Source: Bacterioplanoides pacificum (GTDB lineage Bacteria > Pseudomonadota > Gammaproteobacteria > Pseudomonadales > Oceanobacteraceae). Taken from it: a stretch of DNA of 64,000 nt. Numbering within the stretch: the first letter of the stretch is position 1; each line of letters opens with the position of its first letter. Positions 35,345 to 43,910 of the stretch are shown piece by piece. Location of the stretch: contig NZ_JBHRYB010000001.1 of the NCBI RefSeq assembly GCF_042648445.1, forward strand, positions 186,001 to 250,000. The letters run 5' to 3'. Position numbers and translations under genes: made by a program. The notes beneath the pieces were generated by a model that was not told the DNA's origin, searched no databases, and worked only from the letters and a program-made list of their open reading frames with translations.

Positions 35345-36934
35345 ATGAAAAATCTGATGTTAGTCATCCTGGCAGCTGCAATTGGTGCTGCTGCCAGCTG
35401 GTGGTGGAATCAGTCCACCACTGTTGCCACCGCCCCGGCGGAAAAAAAACCGCTGTATTGGGTTGCCCCCATGGACCCGAACTTTCGTCGCGATCAGCCC
35501 GGTTTATCGCCCATGGGGATGGAACTGGTACCGGTTTACGACGAACCGGATAACAGCACACCGGGCACGGTGAGCATTACGGCAGCGGTCGAGAGCCAGA
35601 TCGGAGTGACCAGCGCTGCTGCCGAGTTATTACCCTGGCTCGATCAGCAACGGGCGTTTGCAGAGATCAGGATCGATAATGCTCAGCTGCAGCAGTTTCA
35701 GATTCGGGCAGCCGGTTGGATCGAAAAAGTCCACGTTTATGCGGTGGGGGAAACGGTGCAGCGTGGTCAGCCATTATTTGATTATTACAGCCCGGCTCTG
35801 GTGGTGGCTCAGGAGGAGTTTCTGGTAGCGCTGGCGGATGGTGAAGCAGCCTTTATTCAGTCTGCCCGCGATCGTCTGGCGGCATTCAATCTGCCCCGCT
35901 GGTGGATTAAACGGCTGGAAAAAAATAAAAAAATTGAAGAACGTATTCGCTTTGTTGCCGAGCAACCCGGAGTGATAACCCAGTGGCAGCTGACCACCGG
36001 ACGAGCGGTAAAAGCCGGAGAAAACTTGTTAACCATCGCTGATCTTTCCAGACTGTGGCTGGACGTGCATTTAAATCAGCCGCTTCCACCGGCTGTCAGC
36101 CGGCAGTTAACGCTGGAGCCACTGGATGTTGCTGGCAAGTCATTACAGTTGCTGGATAAGCAAGGGTTGTTATTACCGTTACTGGATCAGCGTCGTTCTC
36201 AGGTATGGCGTTTTGCACTGGATAACCGCCAGGGTCAGTGGCAGCCCGGGGAGTACCTTAGCGTTAATCTGACGCGTCAGGATCAGCCGGTGTTACAGAT
36301 TCCTTCTCAGGCGGTTATTAACGACGGAATTCAGAGCCGGGTGGTGCTGGCACTGGGGGATGGGCGTTATAAATCGGTGGCGGTGCAGACGGGGCGAGAA
36401 AGTTCGGTCACGCAGAGTGGTTACCGGCAAAAAACCGAAATACTGGCCGGCCTGGCGGTCAATGATCAGGTGGTCACCAGTGCTCAGTTCCTGCTGGATT
36501 CTGAATCTTCAGTGAATTCCGATTTATTACGTTTTTATCCATTGCAACAAAACCGCGACGATATTATCTGGCTGCAGGGGCAGCTGAAAAACTCCCCTGA
36601 GTCTGATCGTATCGAGCTGAAACACCAGGGGATTGCAACCTGGGGCTGGCCGGCAATGCAGCAAAACGTACACCTGGCGGTTGCCGGACAAGTGTTAACA
36701 CCGCTGGCTTTAAGCGCTGCAGACTGGAGCCCGGTATATGCCATCAAACTCGCGGCACTGGATGACGGTGATTTTTGTATTGTCGATATCCGTTCGGCCA
36801 TGCCGGACAATTCTGTGCTGCATCAGGGTATGAATCACGAAGCTATGAATCACGAAGCTATGAATCACGAAGCTATGAATCACGAAGCTATGAATCATGA
36901 CGCTATGAATCATGAGGGTATGAATCATGATTAA
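35345..36934 (+). CDS. cusB: Copper/silver efflux periplasmic adaptor CusB-like, with Met-Asn-His repeat tail
   Basis: This 529-aa membrane-fusion protein has one N-terminal anchor helix. A heavy-metal-binding domain follows at ~38-66 (YWVAPMDPNF ... PMGMELVPVY). The barrel-sandwich hybrid and beta-barrel regions come next (GWIEKVHVYAVGETVQRGQPL). The last ~37 residues are a tandem MNHEA-type repeat (see repeat entry), an unusual metal-binding tail; CusB of Escherichia coli lacks it. The 3' end overlaps cusA by 8 nt. Confidence 0.92.
   Translation: MKNLMLVILAAAIGAAASWWWNQSTTVATAPAEKKPLYWVAPMDPNFRRDQPGLSPMGMELVPVYDEPDNSTPGTVSITAAVESQIGVTSAAAELLPWLDQQRAFAEIRIDNAQLQQFQIRAAGWIEKVHVYAVGETVQRGQPLFDYYSPALVVAQEEFLVALADGEAAFIQSARDRLAAFNLPRWWIKRLEKNKKIEERIRFVAEQPGVITQWQLTTGRAVKAGENLLTIADLSRLWLDVHLNQPLPPAVSRQLTLEPLDVAGKSLQLLDKQGLLLPLLDQRRSQVWRFALDNRQGQWQPGEYLSVNLTRQDQPVLQIPSQAVINDGIQSRVVLALGDGRYKSVAVQTGRESSVTQSGYRQKTEILAGLAVNDQVVTSAQFLLDSESSVNSDLLRFYPLQQNRDDIIWLQGQLKNSPESDRIELKHQGIATWGWPAMQQNVHLAVAGQVLTPLALSAADWSPVYAIKLAALDDGDFCIVDIRSAMPDNSVLHQGMNHEAMNHEAMNHEAMNHEAMNHDAMNHEGMNHD
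36830..36931 (+). repeat. 15-bp in-frame tandem repeat encoding MNHEA units
   Basis: There are six full copies and one partial copy of a 15-bp unit (ATGAATCACGAAGCT). They encode MNHEA x4, MNHDA, MNHEG and MNHD at the CusB C-terminus. The four central units are identical at the DNA level, so copy number may vary by slippage. Confidence 0.97.
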
Positions 36935-39900
36935 TATGCTGATTCATTGGTCGGTGAATAACCGCGTACTGGTATTATTGCTGAGCCTGATGTTGTTGTT
37001 AGGCGGTTTATTTGCAGTCAGGCAAACCCCGGTGGATGCCATTCCGGATTTATCGGATGTCCAGGTGATTGTAAAAACCAGTTATCCGGGGCAGGCGCCG
37101 GAGGTTGTACAGGAGCAGGTGACTTATCCGCTGACCAGTACACTGATGTCGGTTCCCGGTGCAAAAACCGTACGTGGTTTTTCGTTTTTTGGCGATTCAT
37201 ATGTGTACGTCATTTTTAATGATGATACCGATTTATACTGGGCCCGCAGCCGGGTACTGGAATACCTCAGCCAGATGAGTGGCCAGTTACCGGCCACGGC
37301 AAAACCTCAGCTGGGGCCCGATGCAACCGGCGTTGGCTGGGTATACCTGTACGCTCTGGTGGATAAAACCGGGCAACACGACCTGGCCGAATTACGTCGT
37401 TTACAGGACTGGTTTTTAAAATTTGAGCTGCAATCGGTTGCCGGGGTTTCCGAAGTGGCTGCTCTGGGAGGCATGGTGCGCCAGTATCAGGTACAGCTGC
37501 GTCCGGAAGTCTTGCTGGCACATAACATTCCAATCAATATGGTGGTACAGGCGATTCAGGCGGCTAATCAGCAGCGCGGGGCGGCGGTAATCGAAATGGC
37601 CGAAGCCGAATATATGCTGAATGCCACCGGCTTTATCCGCAGTGTTGCTGAACTGGAAAATATTCCGTTATTACAGCCGGGCAAGGCGCCGTTGTTATTA
37701 CGCGATATCGCCCGGGTGCGCGAAGTGCCGGAAATGCGCCGTGGTATTGCCGAGCTGGATGGTGAAGGTGAAGTCGTCGGCGGCATTATTGTGATGCGTT
37801 CCGGTGAAAATGCACAGCAGGTGATTGCAGCGGTAAAACAAAAACTGGCGGACATTACCCCATCGTTACCGGCGGGTGTTGAGCTGGTGCCGGTGTATGA
37901 CCGCACCGAGCTGATTGATGCTGCAGTCGAAAATCTGTGGCAGAAGCTGGGGGAAGAATTTTTAATTGTCGCTCTGGTATGTGCTGCATTTTTATTTCAT
38001 TTACGTTCGGCATTAGTGATTGTACTGAGTTTACCGCTGGGCATTCTCGCCGCTTTTATCGTCATGAAATGGCAGGGACTGAATGCCAATATTATGTCGC
38101 TGGGGGGAATCGCAATTGCCATTGGTGCCATGGTGGATGGTGCCATTGTGATGATTGAAAATCTGCATAAACACCTCGAAGGTAAGCCGGAGCTGGAACA
38201 GGAAAAACGCTGGCAGCTGGTTATTCAGTCGTGTCAGGAAGTCGGACCGGCATTATTTTTCAGTTTGCTGATCATTACCCTGAGTTTTTTACCGGTATTT
38301 GTACTGGAAGCTCAGGAGGGGCGGTTATTTGCACCGCTGGCCTTTACCAAAACCTATGCCATGGCGGCCGCTGCGATATTAGCCGTGACTCTGGTGCCGG
38401 TGTTATTAGGCTACCTGGTGCGTGGTCATATTCGCCCGGAAGCAGATAATCCGGTTAATCGGCTGCTGGTACGTGGTTATATGCCGTTGTTAAAACAGCT
38501 GCTGAAATACCCGAAAACAACCTTGTTGTTTGCGTTTGTGCTGGCACTCAGCGCCGCTTATCCGCTGCAGAAAATCGGCTCTGAATTTATGCCGACACTG
38601 GATGAAGGCAGCCTGATGTATATGCCCACCACTTATCCCGCCATCAGCATTGGTGAGGCCCGCCAGATTCTGCAACAAACCGATAAATTAATTAAACAAC
38701 AACCGGAAGTGGCCCGGGTGTTCGGCAAAATAGGCCGTGCCGAAAGCGCGACAGATCCGGCGCCGCTGACCATGATTGAAACCTTTATTCAGCTGAAGCC
38801 TAAAGCTGACTGGCGGCCGGGTATGACGTCGGAAAAAATCCGCGCCGAACTCGATCAGCTGGTGCAGTTTCCCGGCCTCAGTAATGCCTGGGTGATGCCG
38901 ATTAAAACCCGTATCGATATGTTAGCGACCGGCATTAAAACCCCGGTGGGGATTAAGGTTGCAGGTTCGGATCTGCAACAGATAGAAACCCTGGCCGCGG
39001 CGCTTAAAAGCGTGGTTGAGCAGGTGCCGGGAACCACCTCAGTGTATGCCGAACGGGTTGCCAGCGGTCGTTACCTGAATATCGATATCGATCGCTTTAA
39101 GGCGGCACAATACGGATTATCGTTGCAGCAGGTACAGCAGCTGCTGGCTTCTGCGGTGGGTGGTGCAGCCATCAGTGAGTCGGTGCAGGGGCTGGAACGT
39201 TATGCGATCAGTTTGCGTTTCCCTCAGGGCTATCGGGATTCACCGGAGTCGTTGCGGCAGTTACCGTTATTAGGGGCGAATGGTGAAATTCTGCGGCTGG
39301 CGGATATCGCCGACTTATCGATTCAGCCCGGTCCGGCGGCGATAAAAAGTGAAAATGCGCGGATTAATGGCTGGTTATTTATCGATATTAATAACACAGA
39401 TCTGGGGCTGTACGTGCAGCAGGCTCAGGCAGCGGTGGCGGAAGCGATGGCTGACGGCCGCATTCAGGTGCCGCCCGGTTATTCAGTTAACTGGTCGGGT
39501 CAGTATGAATATTTATTACGGGCACAACAAAAACTCAGTTATGTGGTGCCTCTGACCATTGCCATTATCGCCGTGTTGCTGTTTTTAAGTTTTGGCCGGC
39601 TGACGGAAGTACTGATGATTTTATTAACCCTGCCACTGGCGCTGGTCGGCGGTTTATGGCTGATGTGGTGGCTGGAATTTAATTTTTCTGTTGCTGTGGG
39701 GGTGGGTTTTATTGCGCTGGCCGGTGTCGCGGTAGAAATTGGCGTGATTCTGCTGGTGTACCTTAACCAGTCGTATCAACGTTTGTACGACCGCCGTCAA
39801 CAGCAACAACAAGCACTCAGCCGGGCGGATATTGCAGAAGCGGTATTGCAGGGAGCGGGCTTACGGCTGCGGCCGATTGCTATGACGGTGGCCACCATTG

Positions 39901-40067
39901 CCATTGGTTTATTGCCGGTATTATCCGGTAGTGGCACCGGTTCGGAAGTGATGAGCCGTATTGCCGCGCCTATGGTAGGTGGTACGGCAACGGCGTTGCT
40001 GCTGACGCTGATTGTGATTCCGGTACTGTATTATTTATGGCGTTGTCGCAGTATTAAAAATGATTAA
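36927..40067 (+). CDS. cusA: Copper/silver RND efflux pump CusA
   Basis: This 1,046-aa proton-driven RND transporter of the heavy-metal (HME) class has the usual 12 helices and two large periplasmic loops. Signatures are VDAIPDLSDVQVIVKTSYPGQ, VGVGFIALAGVAVEIGV and the Met-bearing SEFMPTLDEGSLMYMPTTYP. Full length. It forms an operon with the Cys-rich protein and cusB. No cusC outer-membrane factor or cusF is present in the window. The last 14 nt overlap thiL on the other strand. Confidence 0.95.
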   Translation: MINMLIHWSVNNRVLVLLLSLMLLLGGLFAVRQTPVDAIPDLSDVQVIVKTSYPGQAPEVVQEQVTYPLTSTLMSVPGAKTVRGFSFFGDSYVYVIFNDDTDLYWARSRVLEYLSQMSGQLPATAKPQLGPDATGVGWVYLYALVDKTGQHDLAELRRLQDWFLKFELQSVAGVSEVAALGGMVRQYQVQLRPEVLLAHNIPINMVVQAIQAANQQRGAAVIEMAEAEYMLNATGFIRSVAELENIPLLQPGKAPLLLRDIARVREVPEMRRGIAELDGEGEVVGGIIVMRSGENAQQVIAAVKQKLADITPSLPAGVELVPVYDRTELIDAAVENLWQKLGEEFLIVALVCAAFLFHLRSALVIVLSLPLGILAAFIVMKWQGLNANIMSLGGIAIAIGAMVDGAIVMIENLHKHLEGKPELEQEKRWQLVIQSCQEVGPALFFSLLIITLSFLPVFVLEAQEGRLFAPLAFTKTYAMAAAAILAVTLVPVLLGYLVRGHIRPEADNPVNRLLVRGYMPLLKQLLKYPKTTLLFAFVLALSAAYPLQKIGSEFMPTLDEGSLMYMPTTYPAISIGEARQILQQTDKLIKQQPEVARVFGKIGRAESATDPAPLTMIETFIQLKPKADWRPGMTSEKIRAELDQLVQFPGLSNAWVMPIKTRIDMLATGIKTPVGIKVAGSDLQQIETLAAALKSVVEQVPGTTSVYAERVASGRYLNIDIDRFKAAQYGLSLQQVQQLLASAVGGAAISESVQGLERYAISLRFPQGYRDSPESLRQLPLLGANGEILRLADIADLSIQPGPAAIKSENARINGWLFIDINNTDLGLYVQQAQAAVAEAMADGRIQVPPGYSVNWSGQYEYLLRAQQKLSYVVPLTIAIIAVLLFLSFGRLTEVLMILLTLPLALVGGLWLMWWLEFNFSVAVGVGFIALAGVAVEIGVILLVYLNQSYQRLYDRRQQQQQALSRADIAEAVLQGAGLRLRPIAMTVATIAIGLLPVLSGSGTGSEVMSRIAAPMVGGTATALLLTLIVIPVLYYLWRCRSIKND

Positions 40068-41001
40068 AGCCGCTTTGCTCGCTCAGCTGCTGCAACAAGG
40101 CATCGGTTGCTGACAGCACAACCCCGGGCTCACCGCGACGGCATTCGCCAATGTGGTGCAGCTGCGGGAACACGGCGGTTAACGGCTGCAGCAGTGTGGC
40201 TGGGCCACATAATAACAGCTGATAATCGTCGCCACCGGTCAGGCACAGTGCCCGTTGCTGGTCGTCAGCCACGCTCACCCGTTGTGTGTCGATGTGTAGC
40301 TGAAGGGCGGAGGAGCGGGCAATATGGCCAGCGTCCTGTAGCAATCCGTCGGACACATCGATACAGGCGCTGGCACGGCCTAATAATGCCTGACCCAGAC
40401 TTAAGTGCACGGCAGGAAAATAATATTGTTGCGCCAAGCCGCTGTAATCGGCCGGGTTATTCAGTACCTGGGGCAGTGCCAGTGCTGCAGCACCAACCGG
40501 ACCGGATAAATAAATACCGTCTCCGTCCTCAGCCGCTGCACGTGTTAATGGCGTATTGTCGTGTTTAATCCAGCCCTGTACGGCGACCGAAATAACCCGT
40601 TGTTTGCCCCGGGTGGTATCACCGCCGATTAACGCAATATTCAGTTCATGGGCCGCTTTTTTTAAGCCTGAGGAGAACCCGGTTAACCAGGCGCTGTCGG
40701 AGTCGGGCAGTGTTAACGCCAGATGAAAACCCTGCGGAGTTGCGCCCATCGCTGCCAGGTCACTGACGGCACAGCGTAATGCCCGCTGAGCGATCAAAGC
40801 GGCTGGCGCTGAAGCCGGGAAATGGACATCGGCCACCTGGGTGTCAATACTCTGAACCAGCTGGCTGGCGGCCGGCGGCTGAACCACGGAAGCATCATCA
40901 CCAATCGCCAGCAGAGTGTCAGCAGAGTGGGGAAAACCGTGACAAAAATAATTGCGGATTAATTCAAATTCGCCGGGGGATGAGGGGGGCGTGTTGCTCA
41001 T
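40054..41001 (-). CDS. thiL: Thiamine-monophosphate kinase
   Basis: This 315-aa enzyme makes thiamine pyrophosphate from the monophosphate. It has GEFELIRNYF at the N-terminus, ATP/Mg motifs GDDASVV and GGDTTRG, DVSDGLLQDAGHI, and GGDDYQLLLCG. It has full length, and its 3' end overlaps cusA convergently. It follows nusB after a 100-bp gap rich in palindromes; elsewhere the two genes are commonly adjacent. Confidence 0.95.
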   Translation of the reverse strand: MSNTPPSSPGEFELIRNYFCHGFPHSADTLLAIGDDASVVQPPAASQLVQSIDTQVADVHFPASAPAALIAQRALRCAVSDLAAMGATPQGFHLALTLPDSDSAWLTGFSSGLKKAAHELNIALIGGDTTRGKQRVISVAVQGWIKHDNTPLTRAAAEDGDGIYLSGPVGAAALALPQVLNNPADYSGLAQQYYFPAVHLSLGQALLGRASACIDVSDGLLQDAGHIARSSALQLHIDTQRVSVADDQQRALCLTGGDDYQLLLCGPATLLQPLTAVFPQLHHIGECRRGEPGVVLSATDALLQQLSEQSGFNHF

Positions 41002-41047
41002 AATGACTCCGGAGATTAATGAACCGGAAAAATCCGGCGCTTGAACA

Positions 41048-41079
41048 CCGCTTTATGATGGCAATGGATCATAAAGCGG
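41048..41079. repeat. Long perfect hairpin in the nusB-thiL gap
   Basis: A 12-bp perfect stem (CCGCTTTATGAT / ATCATAAAGCGG) has an 8-nt loop. Neither strand has a T run after it. The same 100-bp gap holds further dyads (CTCCGGAG near 41007, CCGG-N6-CCGG near 41031, GGTCCGGACC near 41080). It may be a REP-like element or an mRNA processing or stabilising structure. Confidence 0.6.
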
Positions 41080-41101
41080 GTCCGGACCGGGGCTGCGATG
41101 A

Positions 41102-41578
41102 TTATTTTCTCGGGCCGCGGATTTCAACCATGCGGTCGCGCTGGGCCAGTTTATCGAGAATACCGTTAACGTACTTATGGCCGTCGGTGGCACCAAAGGT
41201 TTTTGCCAGTTCAACGGACTCATTAATCACAACTTTGTATGGTACGTCGAGACGATGCACCATTTCGTAAGCACCAAGGCGAAGAATCGCCAGCTCAACA
41301 GGGGTTAACTCGTCGAGGCGCCGATCCAGCAGCTTTTCAATTTTGGCGTCCAGCTCGGATTTTTCGCGTGGCACTCCATGCAGGATATCGTGGAAATATT
41401 CCAGATCCACTTTGCTCATATCGTTATCGGTACGGAATTCGGCTTCAATAGCGGCCAAATTAGCACCAGCCAGTTGCCATTGGTAAATGGCCTGAACGGC
41501 AAACCGTCGCGCTTTACGACGAGCGGCCGGGCTGGATTTTTTGCCACCCTGCTGAGGGTTACCGGGAGTGCGTGACAT
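41102..41578 (-). CDS. nusB: Transcription antitermination protein NusB
   Basis: This 158-aa all-helical protein pairs with NusE (S10) at boxA for rRNA antitermination. The N-terminal RRKARRFAVQAIYQWQLAG and C-terminal VVINESVELAKTFGATDGHKYVNGILDKLA are diagnostic. It is 5 nt downstream of ribH. Confidence 0.96.
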   Translation of the reverse strand: MSRTPGNPQQGGKKSSPAARRKARRFAVQAIYQWQLAGANLAAIEAEFRTDNDMSKVDLEYFHDILHGVPREKSELDAKIEKLLDRRLDELTPVELAILRLGAYEMVHRLDVPYKVVINESVELAKTFGATDGHKYVNGILDKLAQRDRMVEIRGPRK

Positions 41579-41583
41579 CGGGC

Positions 41584-42057
41584 TTACGCCTCCAGAGCTT
41601 GAATCAGATTAACCATTTCAAAAGCAGACATCGCTGCTTCTTCGCCTTTGTTGCCGGCTTTGGTACCTGAACGCTCGATGGCCTGTTCGATGGAATCAAC
41701 CGTCAGTACACCAAACGCAACCGGAATACCGGACTGCAGAGAAATCTGCCCCAGACCTTTGGTGCATTCTGCTGATACGTATTCAAAGTGTGGCGTACCG
41801 CCACGGATAACCGCACCCAGAGCAATAATCGCGTCGTACTTACCGCTGTCAGCAACTTTTTTGGTAGCCAGTGGAATTTCCATCGCTCCCGGTACCCGGA
41901 TAACGGTGATGTTTTCTGGTTCTACGCCGTGGCGGGTTAAGGAATCAACCGCACCTTCCAGCAGGCTTTCAACCACAAAGGCATTCCAGCGGCCAACAAC
42001 AATGGCGTATTTACCGTCGTTTGGCGTTAAATCGCCTTCGATAATATGTAAGCTCAT
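41584..42057 (-). CDS. ribH: 6,7-dimethyl-8-ribityllumazine synthase
   Basis: This 157-aa penultimate enzyme of riboflavin synthesis shows VVGRWNAFVVESLLEGA, VPGAMEIPLATKK and ALGAVIRGGTPHFEYV, with the catalytic His. It has normal length. A 47-bp gap separates it from ribBA, enough for a ribosome site but showing no riboswitch. Confidence 0.96.
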   Translation of the reverse strand: MSLHIIEGDLTPNDGKYAIVVGRWNAFVVESLLEGAVDSLTRHGVEPENITVIRVPGAMEIPLATKKVADSGKYDAIIALGAVIRGGTPHFEYVSAECTKGLGQISLQSGIPVAFGVLTVDSIEQAIERSGTKAGNKGEEAAMSAFEMVNLIQALEA

Positions 42058-42104
42058 AGTTTTTCTCTCGTATAAAAGTTCAGGTTTTTAAACGCTTGTC
42101 TGTG

Positions 42105-43220
42105 TTATTCGCCGTAGGGCAAATATTCTTCAATTTCCAGGTCAAAACCCGACAAACCGCTGTAACGGGTTTCGCTGCTTAACAGACGCATTTTTTTAAT
42201 TCCCAGCTCACGCAGAATCTGTGAGCCGGTACCAATGGTTAAAAATGCACCTGAGCTGTCGGTGTTCGGGCTGCGTGGTGGCCGTACCCGGCCAAAATGC
42301 TGATCCAGACTGTCGCAGATATCTTCTCCCTGACCGGCGGATAACAGCACCAGCACGCCGTTGCCTTCTTCAGCAATGCGCGCCATCGCTTTGGTGGATG
42401 ACCAGCTTTCAGAACCCTGTTGCCGTACACCTAACACATCACGCAGCGCGCTGGTGTTTTGTACCCGTACCAGGGTGGCCTGTTCTTCGCGGATGTCACC
42501 CATGGTCAGTGCCAGATGAGTTTCGTTCTGGATATTATCGCGGAAGGTGTGCAGCTGAAATTCACCGAACTCTGTGTGTACCGCTTCTTTGCTGGTCAGC
42601 TCCACGGTTTTTTCATTGGCGATGCGGTAATGAATCAGGTCGGCGATGGTACCGATTTTAATGCCGTGTTTTTCGGCAAAAATTTCCAGATCCGGACGGC
42701 GTGCCATGGTGCCATCCGCATTCATCACTTCAACGATGGCGGCCGACGGAATCAGACCAGCCAGACGTGATAAATCACAACCGGCTTCGGTGTGGCCGGC
42801 GCGACTTAACACACCACCCGGACGGGCGCGCAGCGGGAAGATATGACCAGGCTGAACGATATCGTCCGGTTTGCTGTTCGGGTCGACGGCAACACGGATG
42901 GTTTGCGCCCGGTCGGCAGCCGAGATACCCGTGGTCACACCTTCTGCGGCTTCAATGGATACCGTAAACGGAGTGGAGAATTTAGCACCGTTACCACTGA
43001 CCATTGCCGGCAGGCCGAGGAAGTCACAGCGCTCACCGGTTAATGTCAGGCAGATCAGGCCACGTGCTTCGGTGGCCATAAAGTTAATGATCTCAGGGGT
43101 GACTTTTTCCGCAGCAACAATAATGTCGCCTTCGTTTTCACGGTCTTCGTCATCCATCAGGATAACCATTTTACCGTCGCGGATATCTTCAATAATGTCT
43201 TCGATCTTATTCAGGGGCAT
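42105..43220 (-). CDS. ribBA: DHBP synthase with degenerate GTP-cyclohydrolase II domain
   Basis: This 371-aa protein has an intact N-terminal RibB domain (~1-205): DDEDRENEGD, RAGHTEAGCDLSRLAG and a C-terminal Glu region. This domain makes 3,4-dihydroxy-2-butanone 4-phosphate. The C-terminal RibA-like domain lacks the three zinc cysteines and the catalytic motifs; GVRQQGSESWSS stands where the Cys motif should be. It is therefore probably inactive as cyclohydrolase. The ATG at 43220 has GGTGAG just upstream; GTG at 43229 is less likely. Confidence 0.92.
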   Translation of the reverse strand: MPLNKIEDIIEDIRDGKMVILMDDEDRENEGDIIVAAEKVTPEIINFMATEARGLICLTLTGERCDFLGLPAMVSGNGAKFSTPFTVSIEAAEGVTTGISAADRAQTIRVAVDPNSKPDDIVQPGHIFPLRARPGGVLSRAGHTEAGCDLSRLAGLIPSAAIVEVMNADGTMARRPDLEIFAEKHGIKIGTIADLIHYRIANEKTVELTSKEAVHTEFGEFQLHTFRDNIQNETHLALTMGDIREEQATLVRVQNTSALRDVLGVRQQGSESWSSTKAMARIAEEGNGVLVLLSAGQGEDICDSLDQHFGRVRPPRSPNTDSSGAFLTIGTGSQILRELGIKKMRLLSSETRYSGLSGFDLEIEEYLPYGE

Positions 43221-43229
43221 GGTGCTCAC

Positions 43230-43910
43230 CTATTTCCAGAAACCGTTTTTCGCCAGGAAAGCCTGGTCGATGCTACTTGCTGTAGCCTGTGTTTTGCCAC
43301 TGTGGTCAGCGTGGGATTGCCCGCCGTGCAGCAGCTGCTCTAAATAGCGTGCGATAATATCAACTTCCAGGTGGACTTTCTGGCCAACCTGAGCGGAATG
43401 CAGTGTTGTTTCGGCCGCGGTGTGCGGCACGATATTCAGTTCAAAACCTTCGCTGGTCAGGGCGTTGGCCGTCAGGCTGACACCATCGACCGTGATCGAG
43501 CCTTTTGCCGCAATGTACTTTTGCAGAGAGGCCGGCGGCGCAATTACAAACCGCACCGAACGGGCGTCGGCCTGACGTTGCTTAATGGTGCCGAGGCCAT
43601 CGACATGGCCGGTGACAATATGGCCTCCCATGCGGGTGGTAGGCAACATGGCTTTTTCCAGATTGACCCGGGTGCCTTTGCTCCAGCTGCCGATCTGAGT
43701 ATGGGCCAGGGACTCACGCGATACATCGGCGACAAAACCGTCGCCGGGCAGTTCAACGACGGTCAGACACACGCCGTTGGTAGCAATGCTGTCGCCTAAG
43801 CGTACGTCACTCAGGTCGAGCGCCGCGGTATGAATACGCAGGCGGATATCACCTTGCTGGTTGTCTACGGAAGTCACACTTCCGACGGCTTCAATAATTC
43901 CGGTAAACAT
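43230..43910 (-). CDS. ribE: Riboflavin synthase, alpha subunit
   Basis: This 226-aa enzyme dismutates lumazine to riboflavin. It has two lumazine-binding repeats, each starting with a typical motif (MFTGIIEAVGSV and GHIVTGHVDGLGTI), with NGVCLTV and DGVSLTAN as the matching second motifs. The start follows the ribD stop directly (TGAATG). It carries a C-terminal extension of ~20 residues. Confidence 0.95.
   Translation of the reverse strand: MFTGIIEAVGSVTSVDNQQGDIRLRIHTAALDLSDVRLGDSIATNGVCLTVVELPGDGFVADVSRESLAHTQIGSWSKGTRVNLEKAMLPTTRMGGHIVTGHVDGLGTIKQRQADARSVRFVIAPPASLQKYIAAKGSITVDGVSLTANALTSEGFELNIVPHTAAETTLHSAQVGQKVHLEVDIIARYLEQLLHGGQSHADHSGKTQATASSIDQAFLAKNGFWK

Noticed and set aside
36830..36931. 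CRISPR-like array
   Set aside because: The 15-bp units are directly adjacent and in frame; there are no spacers. It is a coding repeat.
42058..42104. Possible FMN riboswitch in the rib cluster
   Set aside because: Gaps between the rib genes are 0-47 bp, too short for the riboswitch, and no conserved elements are visible.
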